Shown piece after piece: positions 19,905 to 33,447 of a DNA stretch of 64,000 nt (the first letter of the stretch is position 1; each line of letters begins with the position of its first letter). This DNA comes from Rhodeus uyekii (lineage: Eukaryota > Chordata > Actinopteri > Cypriniformes > Acheilognathidae), in NCBI GenBank assembly GCA_037043235.1, contig JAWRVZ010000042.1, positions 1,315,001 to 1,379,000 on the forward strand, in the 5' to 3' direction. A model generated the notes under the pieces. That model searched no databases. It had not been told where the DNA came from and saw only the letters and a list, made by a program, of their open reading frames with translations. Made by a program: the position numbers and the translations under genes.

Positions 19905-22900
19905 GTATGCACAGGTTACTTTTCTTTCTGAAGTGCAGACTGAACAAGTCTGTTTTGTAATGGTGAAGGAACCAGAAATCAATGCAGGGCCTCAAGTCTC
20001 CATCCTTTTTTACTACAAAGAAAGCAGCAGGGGACATCGATGGACAGATGTAATCTTGCTGAAGTGCCTACTCCACGTTCTCCTCCACGACCTTTTGTTC
20101 AGGTAGTGAAAGTGGATAGATCTTTCTGAGAAGCACTGGCTCTGGTAGGAGGTTGATTGCACAGTCCAATGTTCTATGTCCATGGTAGTTTTTAGGCTCG
20201 TGGCAGAAGACTTCCTGCAAGTGGCCATAGCTATTGATGGAAGTGGAGTTAACATCCAGAGGAAATGGTTTCTTGATGGACATGGATGTTAGCAAGAGGT
20301 CGAGTTGGGAAACAAATATTGTGAGCCCCACTTCAGTACATCTCTAGTGGACCAGGAGACAACAAGAGAATGATGAATGAGCCAATGGCGCCCCACAATC
20401 ACATAGAGAAATCTCCAGAATCAGGAAATTAAATTGAGAAGAACAGACATCAGGGCTGGTTGCACAACTCACAAGTGGACGTGGAGGTTGAATGCCCCAC
20501 AGTACAGGAACAGTCGCTGAGTCAGCTTTCAATACTCTGCATTCAGCACTCTGAGGGAAATAGCCAGCATAAGTCTATTTGCATAGGTTTGCTGCCTGGG
20601 TATAGAGAGCCTGTAATTGGGTACAGGCAGTTCAGTTTGGCTACACAGCTGGATTTTCATCGAGGTTTCATTTGATGACCGATTCAGATGGAGTGTTGAA
20701 CATTGAATTGTAAGTGGAGAGATGTAGCCGCAATGCTGGTTTGAGTCCTTGCCTCAAGTCTCCATCATTTTTTGCACAAGCTCAAAGCAGCAGGTAATGT
20801 AGATTGGGGGATGTTTCCTTGCCGAAGTCTCTGTGCCCTTTTACTTGTGACAAAATATGCAATGCTGGATTTTCATGGAGGGAGTGTTTAACTTGATGAT
20901 TGACTCTGACGAAGAGTTGGATGGATGTCCCATTGAATCATCATAAGTGGAGAGAAAGAGCCGCAATAACGGTTTGAGTCCTTGATGGTAGGTAGCACCA
21001 GTAGCGCCGACTCGTTTCACCAGTCGTCTGCCAGACCAGGCAATGTGGGGGAAGAAGAGAGGAGAATGGTGACGCTTCAGGAGGGAAACGTGGATCGTGA
21101 ACTGAATACCGTATTGAGGTGGGAGCTGCAGCTGTTATGTGACTTTGTTTATCTGTTTTGTGATGGTGAAGGGACCAGATGGATGTTGCATGGATGTCCC
21201 ATTAAATCATCATAAATGGAGATAGCAGCAATAATGGTTTGAGTCCTTGACGGTAGGTAGCGCCAGTAGCGCCGGCTCATTTCACTGGTCGTCATCTGGA
21301 CCTGGCCTTGTGGAGCGAGATGACACAGGAGGACAGTGAGGCTTTAGGAAGGAGACATGGAGTGTGGAATGAATGCAGTAGTAAGGTAGGAGTTGCAGTT
21401 TATATGTGACTGCGTTTATCAATTTTGTCTTGATGAAGGGACCAGTAACCAATGCAGTGCCTCAGGTCTCCGTCATTTTTGGCAATGAAGAAAAGCTCAA
21501 AGCAACAGGTGATTTCTATGGATGGATGTAGACTTGATGAAGATCATCCGTGCTATTTTACTTGGGTAGTGAAAGTGAATGGATCTTTCCGCAGGACACT
21601 GGCTCACCAGGTAAGAGGTCAAATGTAATGAGCCACTTGGATAAAACGTTCCAAGGCCATTTAATCATCCTAAGTGAAGTGATGCAGCCACAATGCAGGT
21701 TTGATTCCTTGATGGTAGGCACTCAATAGTCTCATTCCACCAGTCGTTTGCCAGACCAGGCAATGTGGAAGAAGAAGGGAGGAGAATGGTAAGGCTTCAG
21801 GAGGGAGACATGGAACGTGAACTGAATGCCGTGTTGAGGTGGGAACTGCAGTTGGTATGTGACTTTGTTTATCTGTTTGGTGATGGTGAAAGGACCAGCA
21901 ATCAATGAAGAGCCTCAAGCCTTTATCCTTTTTTTGCAACAAAAAAAAGCTCAAAGCAGCAGGTAATGTAGATAGACAGATGTTGCCTTGTTGAAGAGCC
22001 TGTGTCCTTTTACTTGAGAGGCAAAAGCTGCAATGCTGGATTTTCATGGAGGGAGTGTTTCACTTGATGATTGACTCTGACGAAGAGTTGGATGGATGTC
22101 CCATTGAATCATCATAAGTGGAGAGATAGAGCCGCAATAATGGTTTGAGTCCTTGACAGTAGGTAGCACCAGTAGCGCCGACTCGTTTCACCAGTCGTCT
22201 GCCAGACCAGGCAATGTGGGGGAAGAAGAGAGGAGAATGGTGAGGCTTCAGGAGGGAAACGTGGATCGTGAACTGAATACCGTATTGAGGTGGGAGCTGC
22301 AGTTGTTATGTGACTTTGTTTATCTGTTTTGTGATGGTGAAGGGACCAGATGGATGTTGCATGGATGTCCCATTAAATCATCATAAATGGAGATAGCAGC
22401 AATAATGGTTTGAGTCCTTGACGGTAGGTAGCACCAGTAGCGCCAGCTCATTTCACAGGTTGTCATCTGGACCTGGCCTTGTGGAGCGAGATGACAGAGG
22501 AGGACAGTGAGGCTTTAGGAAGGAGACATGGAGTGGGGAATGAATGCAGTAGTGAGGTAGGAGTTGCAGTTTATATGTGACTGGGTTTATCTATTTTGTC
22601 TTGATGAAGGGACCAGAACCAATGCAGGGGCTTAAGGCTCTGTCATCTTTTGCAACGAAGAAAAGCTCAAAGCAGCAGGGGATTTCTATGGATGGATGTA
22701 GACTTGATGAAGAGCCTCCAATGTAATCTTGCTTGGGTAGGGAAAGTGGATGGATCTTTCCACAGGGCACTGGCTCACCAGGTGAGAGGTCAATTGCACA
22801 ATCCCTTGGTTTATGTGGTGGTAAGTGTGAGACTCGATGTCCTGCAAGTGGCCATAACATGATGGGATTTCCAAAGACGCTGTGCTCTTGGGCCTAACAA

Positions 22901-23540
22901 ATTTAGTGGAGTTAACAGCCAGAGAAAGGGATTTCTTGATGGGCACGGATGACGTAGTTAGAGGTTGAGTAGGTAAACTTTGTGAGCCCCACTTCATGAT
23001 GTCTCCGGTGGAGCAGGAGATAACAGGAAAGTGATGGATGAGCCAGGAGTGACCCAGAATCACATCGGTGGAGGAGTATTCCAGAACCAGGTAATTAATG
23101 AAGAAGAAATTACATTAAGGCTTGGTTGCATAACTTACTAGTGGATGCACCACATAAGTACAGACATGGTTACTGGGTCAGGTGTCGTTGGCTCTTTGCT
23201 GGAAATACTCAGAATGGACCTATTTAAATAGTTTCGTTGCTGGGTTCGGAATCACATCGGAGGTGAAATTCTCCAGATCCAGTTAATTAAATGGAGAGGA
23301 ACTTCTATTTGCAAAGGTTCACTGCCTGGTTCTGGAGAGCGTATAATTGTGGACTGGCTGTTGAATGGTGAAGGAAACTTTCAGATGGAGAGAAAGATGA
23401 AATGTTGAGGTCCCATTGAACCATCATCATAAGTGGAGAGATACAGCTCCTGCTCATTCCACTTGCGGCTGTTAAGTTGTGAATCTTCTTCAGTGCATAG
23501 TTAGTAATAAACGTTTTGCCTTGCAATATTTTATAAAGTT
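19905..23540 (-). pseudogene. Decayed Ty3/gypsy (chromovirus-like) retrotransposon pol, rearranged
   Basis: The minus-strand translation gives, from right to left, a protease/RT linker (ILGHSWL...STGDIMKWG near 23055-22970), then the RT start (CAIDL...IHPLSLP near 22800-22740), then RT motif FFVAKDD near 22650. Just after LSPCI it passes into GPFIKTK and the integrase C-terminal pattern (GPFTI..QIN..VTY, LQLPPQ, FHVSLLK). That means most of RT, RNase H and integrase are missing. Similar RT-start or integrase-tail blocks recur near 22330-22190, 22035-21750, 21610-21290, 21170-21020, 20840-20750 and 20255-19960. All are frameshifted and carry stops. I did not identify LTRs or a gag. It cannot be functional. 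Confidence 0.8.
20800..22795 (-). repeat. Tandem duplication within the gypsy remnant, 1,171-bp offset
   Basis: About 0.8 kb (roughly 20830-21625) is repeated at 22000-22795 with a constant 1,171-bp shift. Matched points are 20861/22032, 20891/22062, 20982/22153, 21423/22594 and 21601/22772. The copies differ by scattered substitutions, so this duplication is older than the one in the satellite. Confidence 0.8.
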
Positions 23541-25850
23541 GTTTACTTAAGGAGACGCCCTCTTCTCACAGAAATGAAAAACTTCTCAGAAATGAAAAAT
23601 TAAGTGCTTGATGGACATGTTGGCTGGACAAGCTTGATGCAAGTTTGTCTCTGCTATTGCACCCCCTCCCAATGAGAAGAGACATGATAAAAGAGATCTT
23701 AGCACGTTTAGTTGGGAAGCAATGCGGTTGCATCTCAAGGGTGAGAGAGCACTAGAGAAGAACCCCACTTTAGTTGTCCGTGGAACCAGAGTTTGGTGCT
23801 GGATTGACCATGGGACTGATTGATAAACAACCTCGGATTTCACAGCAAGTCTGTTTTTAATGGTTTATAAGTTATATTATATATAGTATATATAAAAATC
23901 AATTCCCTTATGGAGACATGGATAGAGTTTTTACTTTTGGAACCCGACTGTTGCGCTGTATTTAATTTTTTGCCCTGAGGTCCACTTAAAATGTTTTTTG
24001 AGGCAATGTAGTTTTTCATAACCATTTTCTAACTTTGCTATGTGGTTACAGGCTTTGATAGGTCATTTGATGAGGAAGAAGAAGAGTAACACATTTGATT
24101 ACGGAGATCTTGCATGTTTGTCATAATATCAGCATTACAATGTATGTAAGCACAACACATCAACAGAGTGTGGGGTGTTACAGCAATTAGTTTTGAGGGG
24201 TAATGCTGTAGTTTGAGCCATTACAGCCTGACAGCATGCTGGTTAGCAGTGGGTTTCGCTTCTGCTGCAGCCTGTCTCCACATAATGCATTGCAATGAGG
24301 TCCACACATCCGAGCGTATGTGTGTGTTTTTGTCCACAGGGTCTAATCGTCTCTCCAACTGCCCACAACCTGTGATAGAGAGTCCAATCTGAAATGGGAA
24401 TCTGCTTAAATAGCCCTGTTTTTCTTGTTCTACTCCATTAATATATATTACACCCACCAGCTATAACTTTAGCAACTCATTAGATACTTCTATGAACACA
24501 TCGACAACCTTAATTAACACTCCCATTACTGTAACCAGTGTTTGAGCAGTTTGTTAGGCCAGAAACGTACTCTTCGCAAGAACACGAAAGCAGAAACGGC
24601 CTGAGTTACTGTGGCGTTAACAAACTTCAGTCCTCAAGGGGGCGATTGAGTTATCGTCAAATGTTTGTGTTAAATCAGATGTGCAATTATCCTAGTGGCT
24701 AGATATAACTTCGATATGTCACCTGTAAATATTTGTAATATTTAAATCTCATAATAGAACAAAACCGACCAATATTTAAGTCTTTCAAATGCTTTGAACA
24801 CTCAGTCTTGTGTCTCTTTTTCACTGATAAATGTGTTAGACAACTCTATAAATACAAAATCGCTAGATCAAAATCCGGAGAGATAAGTCACTTATCATTC
24901 ATTAAATCACTTAATATAGACAGAATGATTTTCTGTAAAGCTGCTTTGAAACAATGTGTATTGTGAAAAGCACTTTGCAAATAAATTTGACTTGATTTGA
25001 CTATAACAAGTTTCTGCTTTAGCTGTAGCTTGAACAATAATGCATGTCGTGGATGTTGTTGTATTTCCTGCTGTCAGACAGCGATGATGAATATTCTGAG
25101 TCTGCGTTTGAGAAGGTCAGAGGTGTGTTGTGTGCTAAAATACAAATCTGTGTGTTTGAGATGCACCACAGACTGTTACTGTCTAGACGGCATATATATA
25201 CATGAACACCAACATCAGACAGCATAAGTTGGATGTTTAAAGAGAGGAGAAAACGTTTTTTTTCTAAACGAAATGTCTCGATTTCTTAAACAGAGAAGAC
25301 ATGCGTGAGATTATGAGGGTGTTTTTCTTATGCAAACCCAGAGAAGCAGGAGGCTTAAGTACAAATCTCTGTCCTAGAGAATAAATTGAGACGTTAAAGA
25401 GAACTCATCTGTGATACTCCTTTCCTGAGGGTGTTTTCATACTGTGTTTCATTCTTCCCAGAGAACAGACGGCTGCACAAAAGCACCAGTTATGCAGCAC
25501 AGCATCAGGTCAGAGGAAAGAGTTTCTTCTAATGGTGCCCTTGAAAAAGAGCTGCATAGAGCCGAGTGTGAGTGTAAGTGTGTGTTTGTGCATGGACCCG
25601 TCTAGTCATTGTTGCTGAGTTGTGTTTTCCGTGTCCCGTCTCCCTCCCTTCCTCGTCGAGTGGTGACGTATGCCGCTGTAAGGATGGACGACTGTGGTAC
25701 TCATTAAGATCGGGAGCGATAGAGAAAATGGGAAAAGAGAAAGAGCAGAGAGGAGATAAAGCATTTGCTTTTTGGAGTTGTTCCTTTTCGTTATTTGAAC
25801 TGACCTCTTATTCTCTTTCACTGTGTTTTTCCTCTTCTCTCATCTTACAG
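23541..25850. other. Non-coding; no gene seen
   Basis: This may include further decayed retroelement sequence up to about 23850. The rest is intron-like except for the repeat tail at 24922-25002. Short open frames on both strands show no recognised domain. Confidence 0.4.
24922..25002 (+). repeat. 3' tail of a common teleost dispersed repeat
   Basis: It contains TTTTCTGTAAAGCTGCTTTG and GAAAAGCACTTTGCAAATAA followed by a degenerate TTGACTTGATTTGAC tail. I recognise this end from widespread fish retroposons. The family name is not certain. Confidence 0.6.
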
Positions 25851-25924
25851 CGTAAATATGTGATGCGTCACTTTAGAGCTGAATGTATTCAGTGCCAAAC
25901 AAGATTGCAGAGGACACTGGAAAG
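25851..25924 (+). other. Exon-like segment bounded by splice signals (speculative)
   Basis: A strong pyrimidine tract ends in CATCTTACAG at 25850. After 74 bp that are open in one frame, GGAAAG is followed by GTAAAA. The strand is opposite to chrm2. The encoded residues match nothing I know, and such signals arise by chance in a window of this size. Confidence 0.12.
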
Positions 25925-28900
25925 GTAAAAACAAAACAAAAAAACTCTTGCCATTGGGTTGTGTGCCGATGTTCAAAAGCAACTTATATGTCTTTACACT
26001 TCAAACATTTTTCCTACTCATTATTTTTGTCTTAAGTTGTTTTCCAGTACAAATTTCTACACATTCTTAAATCAAGATAGATTTGCTTAAGCCATAAAAT
26101 TACTTAAGGTATCAACAAATAAATTAAAAATAAGCAAGTTAGTACATAAAATAAGATAAATCCGCCAATGGGCTGTACTTCTCCAATCATTTAGTCCACC
26201 TAAACCCCACCCCTTTCTTATAGTCAGATCCGATCAACAACCTGTGGGTGATTCTCACGAAAGCCTGGTTTTAAAAAGGTAAAACATGAAAATTTAAAAA
26301 AGAACAATGATTTCATACATATGGAACAAAGTCTGTAGTATTTGTGCACATTATTTTAAGAACATTTAAAATAACATTAACATAAAAACATTGCTTATGC
26401 TACACCATAACCTTGATTTTTAGGAAACGAGGGCCAAGCCAAAATATTGTTGCCCCAATTGCTGTTATTTTTACTGTTGATCGAGCGTACTTTGTATTGA
26501 ACCAGGAATATTCCTTTAATTCGAAATTGCTAAGATGGCTTTCCAGTTTGACCTATCAGTGGCCCTTGATTGATATCATTGTACATGCTTGCACATTTGT
26601 GAGCTTGGACCTACAAACTTTGCTTTTTCAGATTTAATACCCACTTCCTCAGAACTGGAAGTGGACAACAGACTGTATTGTAACTCACAGATGCTTTTGT
26701 TTGGAGGAAGCCTGTGATGTCTAGCTCAGAAAGCTGCCGATGTCTTTAAAAAACCTGGCTGAGAGTTTTGGGATCATCCCGGCTTGATGACAGTTAATCC
26801 CTGGAATGGAGTTTTGAGCTGATCATTGTATGCATGACCTGCAGCAGTCATAACACAGCACACTTGATCCACTATTAACCTGACACCTTATCCAGCTCAT
26901 CTCGCCGTCCTCCTCAAACATACTCGAACAGGACACATCACATTTTGAGTGGCTTAACCTTTACCACCAGGCCCGTGTCTGACATAGCGGAGTATAAATG
27001 GAAGTGGGCAGGTCAGTAATGAGTCAGCCGTAATGAATTAATAGCCTGCTTTTGCTCTGCGTCGGCTCTCTGTATCTCTCTATTGCGCGCATGACTCTCT
27101 CTGTATTCCCGGCGTATAAAAATCAGCCTTGAAAATCTTTTTGTTCATCAAATGCCGAGCAGAGAAGTTCTCAGCTATTCACAAACTGCACCTCAATTAT
27201 CCTCTCTCTCCTTCTCGGCCCTCATCAATTATGCATACTGTATATTAAATACCTCACATTTGCACATCCAGTCTCATTTGCATAATTTCCCAGCGTCCCA
27301 GTTGGCAGAAGAGCTGAGACCGGGTGAGAGGGTGATGCCATTGAACTCTGTTGTTTCCTTCACCTCTGTCTTACTAATCTTAAATGAATATGCCTGTGTA
27401 CAGCATCTCTGCTGTAGACGATCGATTTGACGCATCCCTTGATGCATCAGTTCTGATGCGTTTAAACCAACACAATGACATAAACTCAGGCAATAAACAT
27501 TTGAAATATGCAACTATCACAGTGTTTTGAGCATATAATCCTGATGCATGTTAAAACGGCTGCTTTAAAACTGTCCCTTTCAAAGCCACAAGCGATTCAT
27601 AATATATAGCAGTTAAACTGTACCATTAAAAATAATGAAACTGTTTGCAACTATTTTACTTCCGTAATGTAATGTACAGTATTTATGAGTGAAACAGGAT
27701 TTTTTTCAATCAGGAATTGGTTGAAATCAAACATGGAAACATTTCGATGGCAGAATGTGCACTGAATCGTTCACAATAACACCAGGAACATACATCAAGA
27801 AAGTTTATAGGATTGGTTGACATTCCATATTGTCTATTTTGATGTTGTGTATGAATGTGAATTCTGTGGCTGTCGTTTCATGTCCTGAGAGGTTTGGTAT
27901 TACATTACTGCACATAAACTCTTGACATGAGGACAGTTGTGTGTGAATGACAGTATTGTGCTGCGGTGAGAGAGATTTATTGCTTAGATAAAGAGGACAC
28001 AAGAGAGGCTGAGCTGACTGAAGTCTGTAATGTGCTCAAGGATGATTGGTTTTCATTTTCTCTCCTCGCAGCTAAAGTGTGGAGGAGTAATGCCTTTAAA
28101 ATACTGCTGTGTGTTTGGGGCAGTGAGTACTGTGCCGCCCGGAGCCTGTCTGAATCCCTCCACCTCATCCATCTGAGATCTGAGCTACTGGGGAAAACTT
28201 GGGAATGGAGAATATGACACATGTGCTAACCACCAGCAACCGATAAAATACTGTGCAAAGGTACAAGATCGCTGCCAATTTGACAACTTAGTGGTGTTTT
28301 CTAAGTCAAGAATCACTGTAATATCTTGACATAAACGATAAGTAAAAACTTAAGACTGGGGGTTTGTTCAAAACTTACTTCTTAAGTGCCCATCGTTTAT
28401 GTCAAACCTTACTGACAATGAGTTCATTCAAGTGTGCTATTAGTATACTTGTAAATAATAAAATCAGAAAGTATTGAAGATTGCTCATGCAAATGTCAAA
28501 TAATGCCATCAAACATTATGAATCAAAACTGCCTAAGGATACCAAATGAAATGTTGAACCCATGAAGAGGAAACAGTGAAGCTTTGGGGGTTTTGATGGA
28601 CTGTTTTGATCAGTCATCTTTCTGAATATCAATCATTACAGTCTTTGACAATACGTAGTTTCCATAGCATTGGAATGTGAGCATAAGCAACTTCTGGTCG
28701 CCATTTTATGGGGCAAGCTATTTGTGTTGAAGACTTCCTACCAAGCGTAACACCGAAACAGGTCATAATCAAATCATAAGTAGAAATGGCATCAAAGTAA
28801 AGTGCAAAAATTATTTATAAATAATAAACTATGAGTGTGATGTTATAGTATGTTGTGTATGCAAGAAAACACACATATACTTGCTGTAATTTCATGAATT

Positions 28901-29037
28901 TAAAAATATGACTACAAGTATTAAAATAAACTAAATAAAAATAAAATACTATACTTATGTCCACTTGTAGTATAGATGTACTACTTTTAGTAGTATTTAC
29001 TACTAGTACCTTGATATTAGTATACTAAAAAATATTT
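25925..29037. other. Non-coding; intron-like
   Basis: No gene or clear transposon was identified. There is a small imperfect hairpin at 28326-28405 (TTGACATAAACGAT pairing with its complement). The region 27000-27310 looks less repetitive and rich in TAAT words but cannot be judged without comparison. Confidence 0.4.
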
Positions 29038-29184
29038 CCTGTATCTCTAACAGTAGAGAGTGGCACTTGCAACACCAAAGTCATGGGTTTGATTCCCAGG
29101 GAAAGGAAGAACTGATTAAAATGTCAATGTGTTTCTTGAATGCAGTTCAAGTCACTTTGGATAAAAGCGCCTGATAAATGTAAG
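29038..29184 (+). mobile_element. tRNA-derived SINE, copy 5
   Basis: Starts CCTGTATCTCTAACAGTAG, has GGGTTTGATTCCC in the B-box position, and ends GGATAAAAGCGCCTGATAAA. Confidence 0.87.
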
Positions 29185-29858
29185 CTTCTTTTTTGTAGGG
29201 GAAGTAACTTTACCAAGTGATCCGACAGATCATAAAATCCAATTTACATTTAAGGAACCACCTGAGTCGTATCTAGAGAACAGAATATAATCAACCATAG
29301 CATTCTGGCAGCTAGTTTTTCAACTGGCAAACTAATATAATGGACTCAAAACCATGATTTTAAACCAATGAAATGTCACTGTGTGCGGAGTTTCCCCATA
29401 ATAGAAAACTATTGACCAGAAATGCCTTGTTGGTCTTGGTGACAGCTAGTTTGGAAAGAAACTCAAGATTAGCATGGTAGGGATCATGTCTATCTTCTTT
29501 CCTTTATCATCACACCCAGTTAGGACTCGATGTCTTTTAAAGGTGTTGGTTTTATATTAGCTACTGACAGTGATGATGTATTACAGAGCTAGCATGCTGT
29601 TTTTCTAATGTGAGTATTAGCATGCAGTGATTTTAGCGTCCCTGAGATGCGACTGAGGCAGAGGCAGAAAGGGAGAGCTAGTGTTTGAGAAGAGGACTGG
29701 CAGCTGTCCAGCAAATAAAGTCATTTCTCAAAGCTGCTGCCAAAATAAGCCCACTAATACATACTCATTAGGAGCCCTGCAAATAAACCAGGACAACAAG
29801 ACTCCATTGCATCTGGGAATCAGGCACTGTTTAAGGGTGGTGCTTAAAGTCTCAAAAG

Positions 29859-30346
29859 TCAAGTCACCTTTATTTATACAGCGCTTTATACAGTATAGAT
29901 TGTTTCAAATCAGCTTTACTGAAATAAGCAGGAAAAGTAATGATCAATGATGCAAACAGAATTCAATTCTGCTGTAAAGCAGCTCAAAAAAGACAATAGT
30001 GTCATTCAGCTGAAGTCAGTTCAGTGCTATTCATTTTTGTTCAGTAATTGTGTTAAGTTCATTGATTATAGAATGAGTTCAATTCAACTATACAGCAGCT
30101 CTGGAGAAACAGTGATGTCATTAACCAGATCAGGTCAGTTCTCTCATGCCCCTTCTGCTGATTGGCTCACTCTCTCCTTTCCCAATATGAAGGGACACAC
30201 CTTTTTTTTTAAACACACTTACTGCACCTTTAAGTGTCGCCAACTAAGCGAGTCAAAGGTGGCAGTGGCAAGGAACCTAAACTCCATCAGGTGACGGAAT
30301 TAAAAGAACAAAGAAAAACCCTGGTTTGAGGAAAGCAATTTTGAAC
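29859..30346 (+). repeat. Dispersed teleost repeat ('CACCTTTATTTATACAGCGC' type)
   Basis: It begins TCAAGTCACCTTTATTTATA and ends around GGCAAGGAACCTAAACTCCA then CAGGTGACGGAAT. I recognise both ends from an abundant cyprinid interspersed repeat. Open frames across it are incidental. Confidence 0.65.
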
Positions 30347-32278
30347 CATGGAAGTCCTCAAACTATAAATATATCAGTCATCTCCGATGAGTATACATCC
30401 CTGGATGAGAATATGGAGATCGGTTGGATTTGTGTGTTCCACTAACAGTCCAGGCCGGAAATTGTCAGTGCGGCTGTAGTATAGCAAGGTCTTGTTTTGC
30501 TAAATCAAATTCTCTGACTAAAGCGGCAGTGAATAAGCAGTTGGGCAGCAATGCTTCATAAAGGCTCATATGCTCGGAGAGGCTGATAGCGTGAGTGTGG
30601 TTTCATTTGAGCGGAGTAATGAGCTATTAATGGTGCTTTAGGGGCTTTCTCGTAGTGTTTGTTTTACAGCATTTGATTTGTTTGTTTGTGTGGCACCCGA
30701 CCGCCTGCAGAGCTGAGACCTGTCTGTCTCTCACAATAGTGCAGCTACACACTACACCTTAGGGGAGTGTGAATGACTAGTGTAAAGAAATTACAGTTAA
30801 TATTGAGATTTTAATTAAATATCTGGAAATGGAAGGGTAAGTTGAGTGTGGGAAACGGTATTACTCAAGTAAATTCAGATGCTGTGCACGAGTCTTGTTT
30901 TAGTATCATTGAGATACTATTGCAGTTGTTGTGTTAGTTATAATTAACTATAATACCCATGCTGTGCACAGTATGCATACTGCACCAAGTATGTGTTAGC
31001 TAGTATGACATCGGGAACACGGCCCATGTGTTAATATGCATATGAAGTGCACTTGGGGAGGGACTGAGTGTGAATGATTTGTATAAAGCTGTTAGTGTAA
31101 ATTGCGTATAGCGGGACCCTCAGGAGGCGTGCGCTTACTCTGACAGCAGGAACGCTGGCCAAGCGAGACAGGAAATCTCTTATGGGAGGGAAAATGATAT
31201 TAGCCTTCGCTGCTGTGTGCTGCTGTGATTATCATATATATTAGTGCACGGTGGGTTATGGCTGCGGGCTGCTGGAACAGAGGCTGCTTTAATGTGCAAG
31301 CGTCATGCACACTGGGACAGATACTACAACACCAGGACTGCAGGAACAGACCTCACTTACCAAGGGTGGAGACCTACACGCCCATTAGCATATCTACATT
31401 ACTGTCACTCTCTGGTCAGCATGTTATGCTGCAATCCAAACATAATTATGAGACCATCATTTGGTCAGCATAGTATGTGTCCTTCATGGAGAAGGCATGG
31501 CAAGTATGCTTTGCAATAAGCTCAGTGCTAAATTGATTATAAATATACATTCAGAAATGAAAACAGATAAAAATATTTTGATCTAATTAAAAAAGCATCC
31601 TTTGCACAGTCTGTTCTGCACATTTGGCAATTGCAGGAGACCATCTGGCTATTCCATGCACTGCATACTACAAATATAGTATGGTGGTATGCCAGTCTGA
31701 ACTCAAAGTGTTTGTGTGTGTACTAACTGTAGTACTAGTGTGCTGCCTGCTATTTAATGCAGTATGTATTGTGTACTGCCATCAATTTTTTTTAATAGTT
31801 TGTGAAACATGCTGTATAATATGATAAATATTTTCAACTGTAGCATGCTGTGTTGTTGTCACATGACCTCTACATGTTCCTATTTTGTTGAAAATATAGT
31901 TAAGCGGTTTGTGTTGGGGTCACATTGACTCATATTGGTGCTAATAATCAACATTGTGAAAAACACTCATGTTGAAAGAAACTTGTATTGGAGCTTGTCC
32001 GAGACAAAAAAAGGTGCAAAAATATGAGAAATTATGAACGCCTATTGACCAACACATTGTTAAAAATATGCACAGACACAATATATAAAAATTTCTTTGA
32101 AAGGGACTTCTTTCAGTTATGAAAACAAAAAAAGTGGCTTTTGCACACTGAAGTGCAAATGAATAAAACTTAAGAATCTATCATTATTTGTACTTAGTTG
32201 TACTTGGAATAGGAACTGAGATCTAGAAAACCAAAAATAGTCTTAAATTTGAGTCTTACATTTTAAAGTTCTCATATA
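30347..32278. other. Non-coding; intron-like
   Basis: No supported gene, RNA gene or well-bounded repeat. Several short overlapping frames near 31225-31824 have no recognisable domain. Confidence 0.4.
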
Positions 32279-32281
32279 TTA

Positions 32282-33447
32282 GGGGCCAAGGTGCGGAGGC
32301 ACCTATTGTGTTTGTTCACGTTTTTATTCTTCCGCTTCCGCCATGGAAGTCTATGGCGAACTGTTTGTGGTAAAATTCTGAAATTTTGCACACAAATAGA
32401 AGACCGTACAATCATTGACCATAGCAAATTCGGAGTCTCTAACTCAATCCGTCTAACGCCACCAACTGTCAAAATTTGCACTCACGTTTATGTTAATAAC
32501 TTTTGAAAACAAAACAAAATTATTTTGTCCTCTGATTCCTTGGCTCAAGACAATTCGATTGCACCCTATTACGTCATTTTCCGCCATGACAATTTTTCCA
32601 CCATTTTGAATTTTACTCAACTTAATTTTTTCAAACTCCTCCTAGGCGGTTACTCCGATTTTTCACGAAAATGTAATCACAGACCATGCCAACCAAAAGA
32701 AAATCAAGTTGATTCGACAAACCGTTTTTGATTAACTCATGAACGAATTCAACAAAATGGCCACTAAAATGAAAGAAAGGCTATATCTACTTAACGCATT
32801 AGTGTAATTTGACCAAACTTGGTGTGTGTCCATGTTCTGATTCTACACAAAAAATGGCGGGGCAGTGCCACCTTGTAGTGAAAAATTATAACAAAATTTA
32901 ACAATATGCTATTAACTTTTGATTACATTAACCTATTTTAAAACAAACTGTCTTAATATGATCCTTGGGTTATGCCGAGAACAGCGATTCCACATTTGTC
33001 ATAGTTGGACAAACTTCCCTTCCGCTATTTTGTTTGCTTTTTCAAAATCTATTTTCTCAAACTCCTCCTAGACTGTTCGTCCAATTTTCACCAAAATTGA
33101 ATCGTATCATCTTCAGACAAAACTGTTTTTGTATACTGCTGCAACAAAGTTGAGGTAATGATGCTAAAATGACTATAAAGCTATGTCAGCAATGCTTTGA
33201 CCAATTGAAACCAAACTTTGCATGTGTCATTGTCACCTCACTCTCAACGCTCCACATAATTTGACACATCAGTTTGGTTACAGCACCGCCTATTGGTCGA
33301 AAGTGATAAACCTAATGACCGTATTGATGATTTTTCAATCATTTAGACTAAAGTCATATTAAAATGTCTAAAAAAAAATTCTGCCGTTGGTCTGATGTTG
33401 CCAACCATGTTGGCATGACTTATAATACCTTCCTTCCGCTTGGCCCC
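32282..33447. mobile_element. 1,166-bp non-autonomous DNA element with GGGGCCAAG ends and TTA flanks
   Basis: The left end GGGGCCAAG (32282) and right end CTTGGCCCC (to 33447) are exact inverted repeats over 9 bp with looser pairing beyond. TTA flanks both sides (32279-32281 and 33448-33450), fitting a 3-bp PIF/Harbinger-type duplication. Known relatives often continue with GCTGCTTGCAGCTATATT, present just outside at 33454-33472, so the true boundary may be further right. No transposase frame is present. Confidence 0.65.

Noticed and set aside
19905..23540. A functional retrotransposon or host gene on the minus strand
   Set aside because: The pol-like pieces are frameshifted, carry stops, lack most of RT, RNase H and integrase, and are rearranged.
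28072..28122. Short exon-like segment after a TCTCTCCTCGCAG acceptor
   Set aside because: It is only 51 bp long, the donor context is weak, and no partner exon or known peptide was seen. Such signals are expected by chance.
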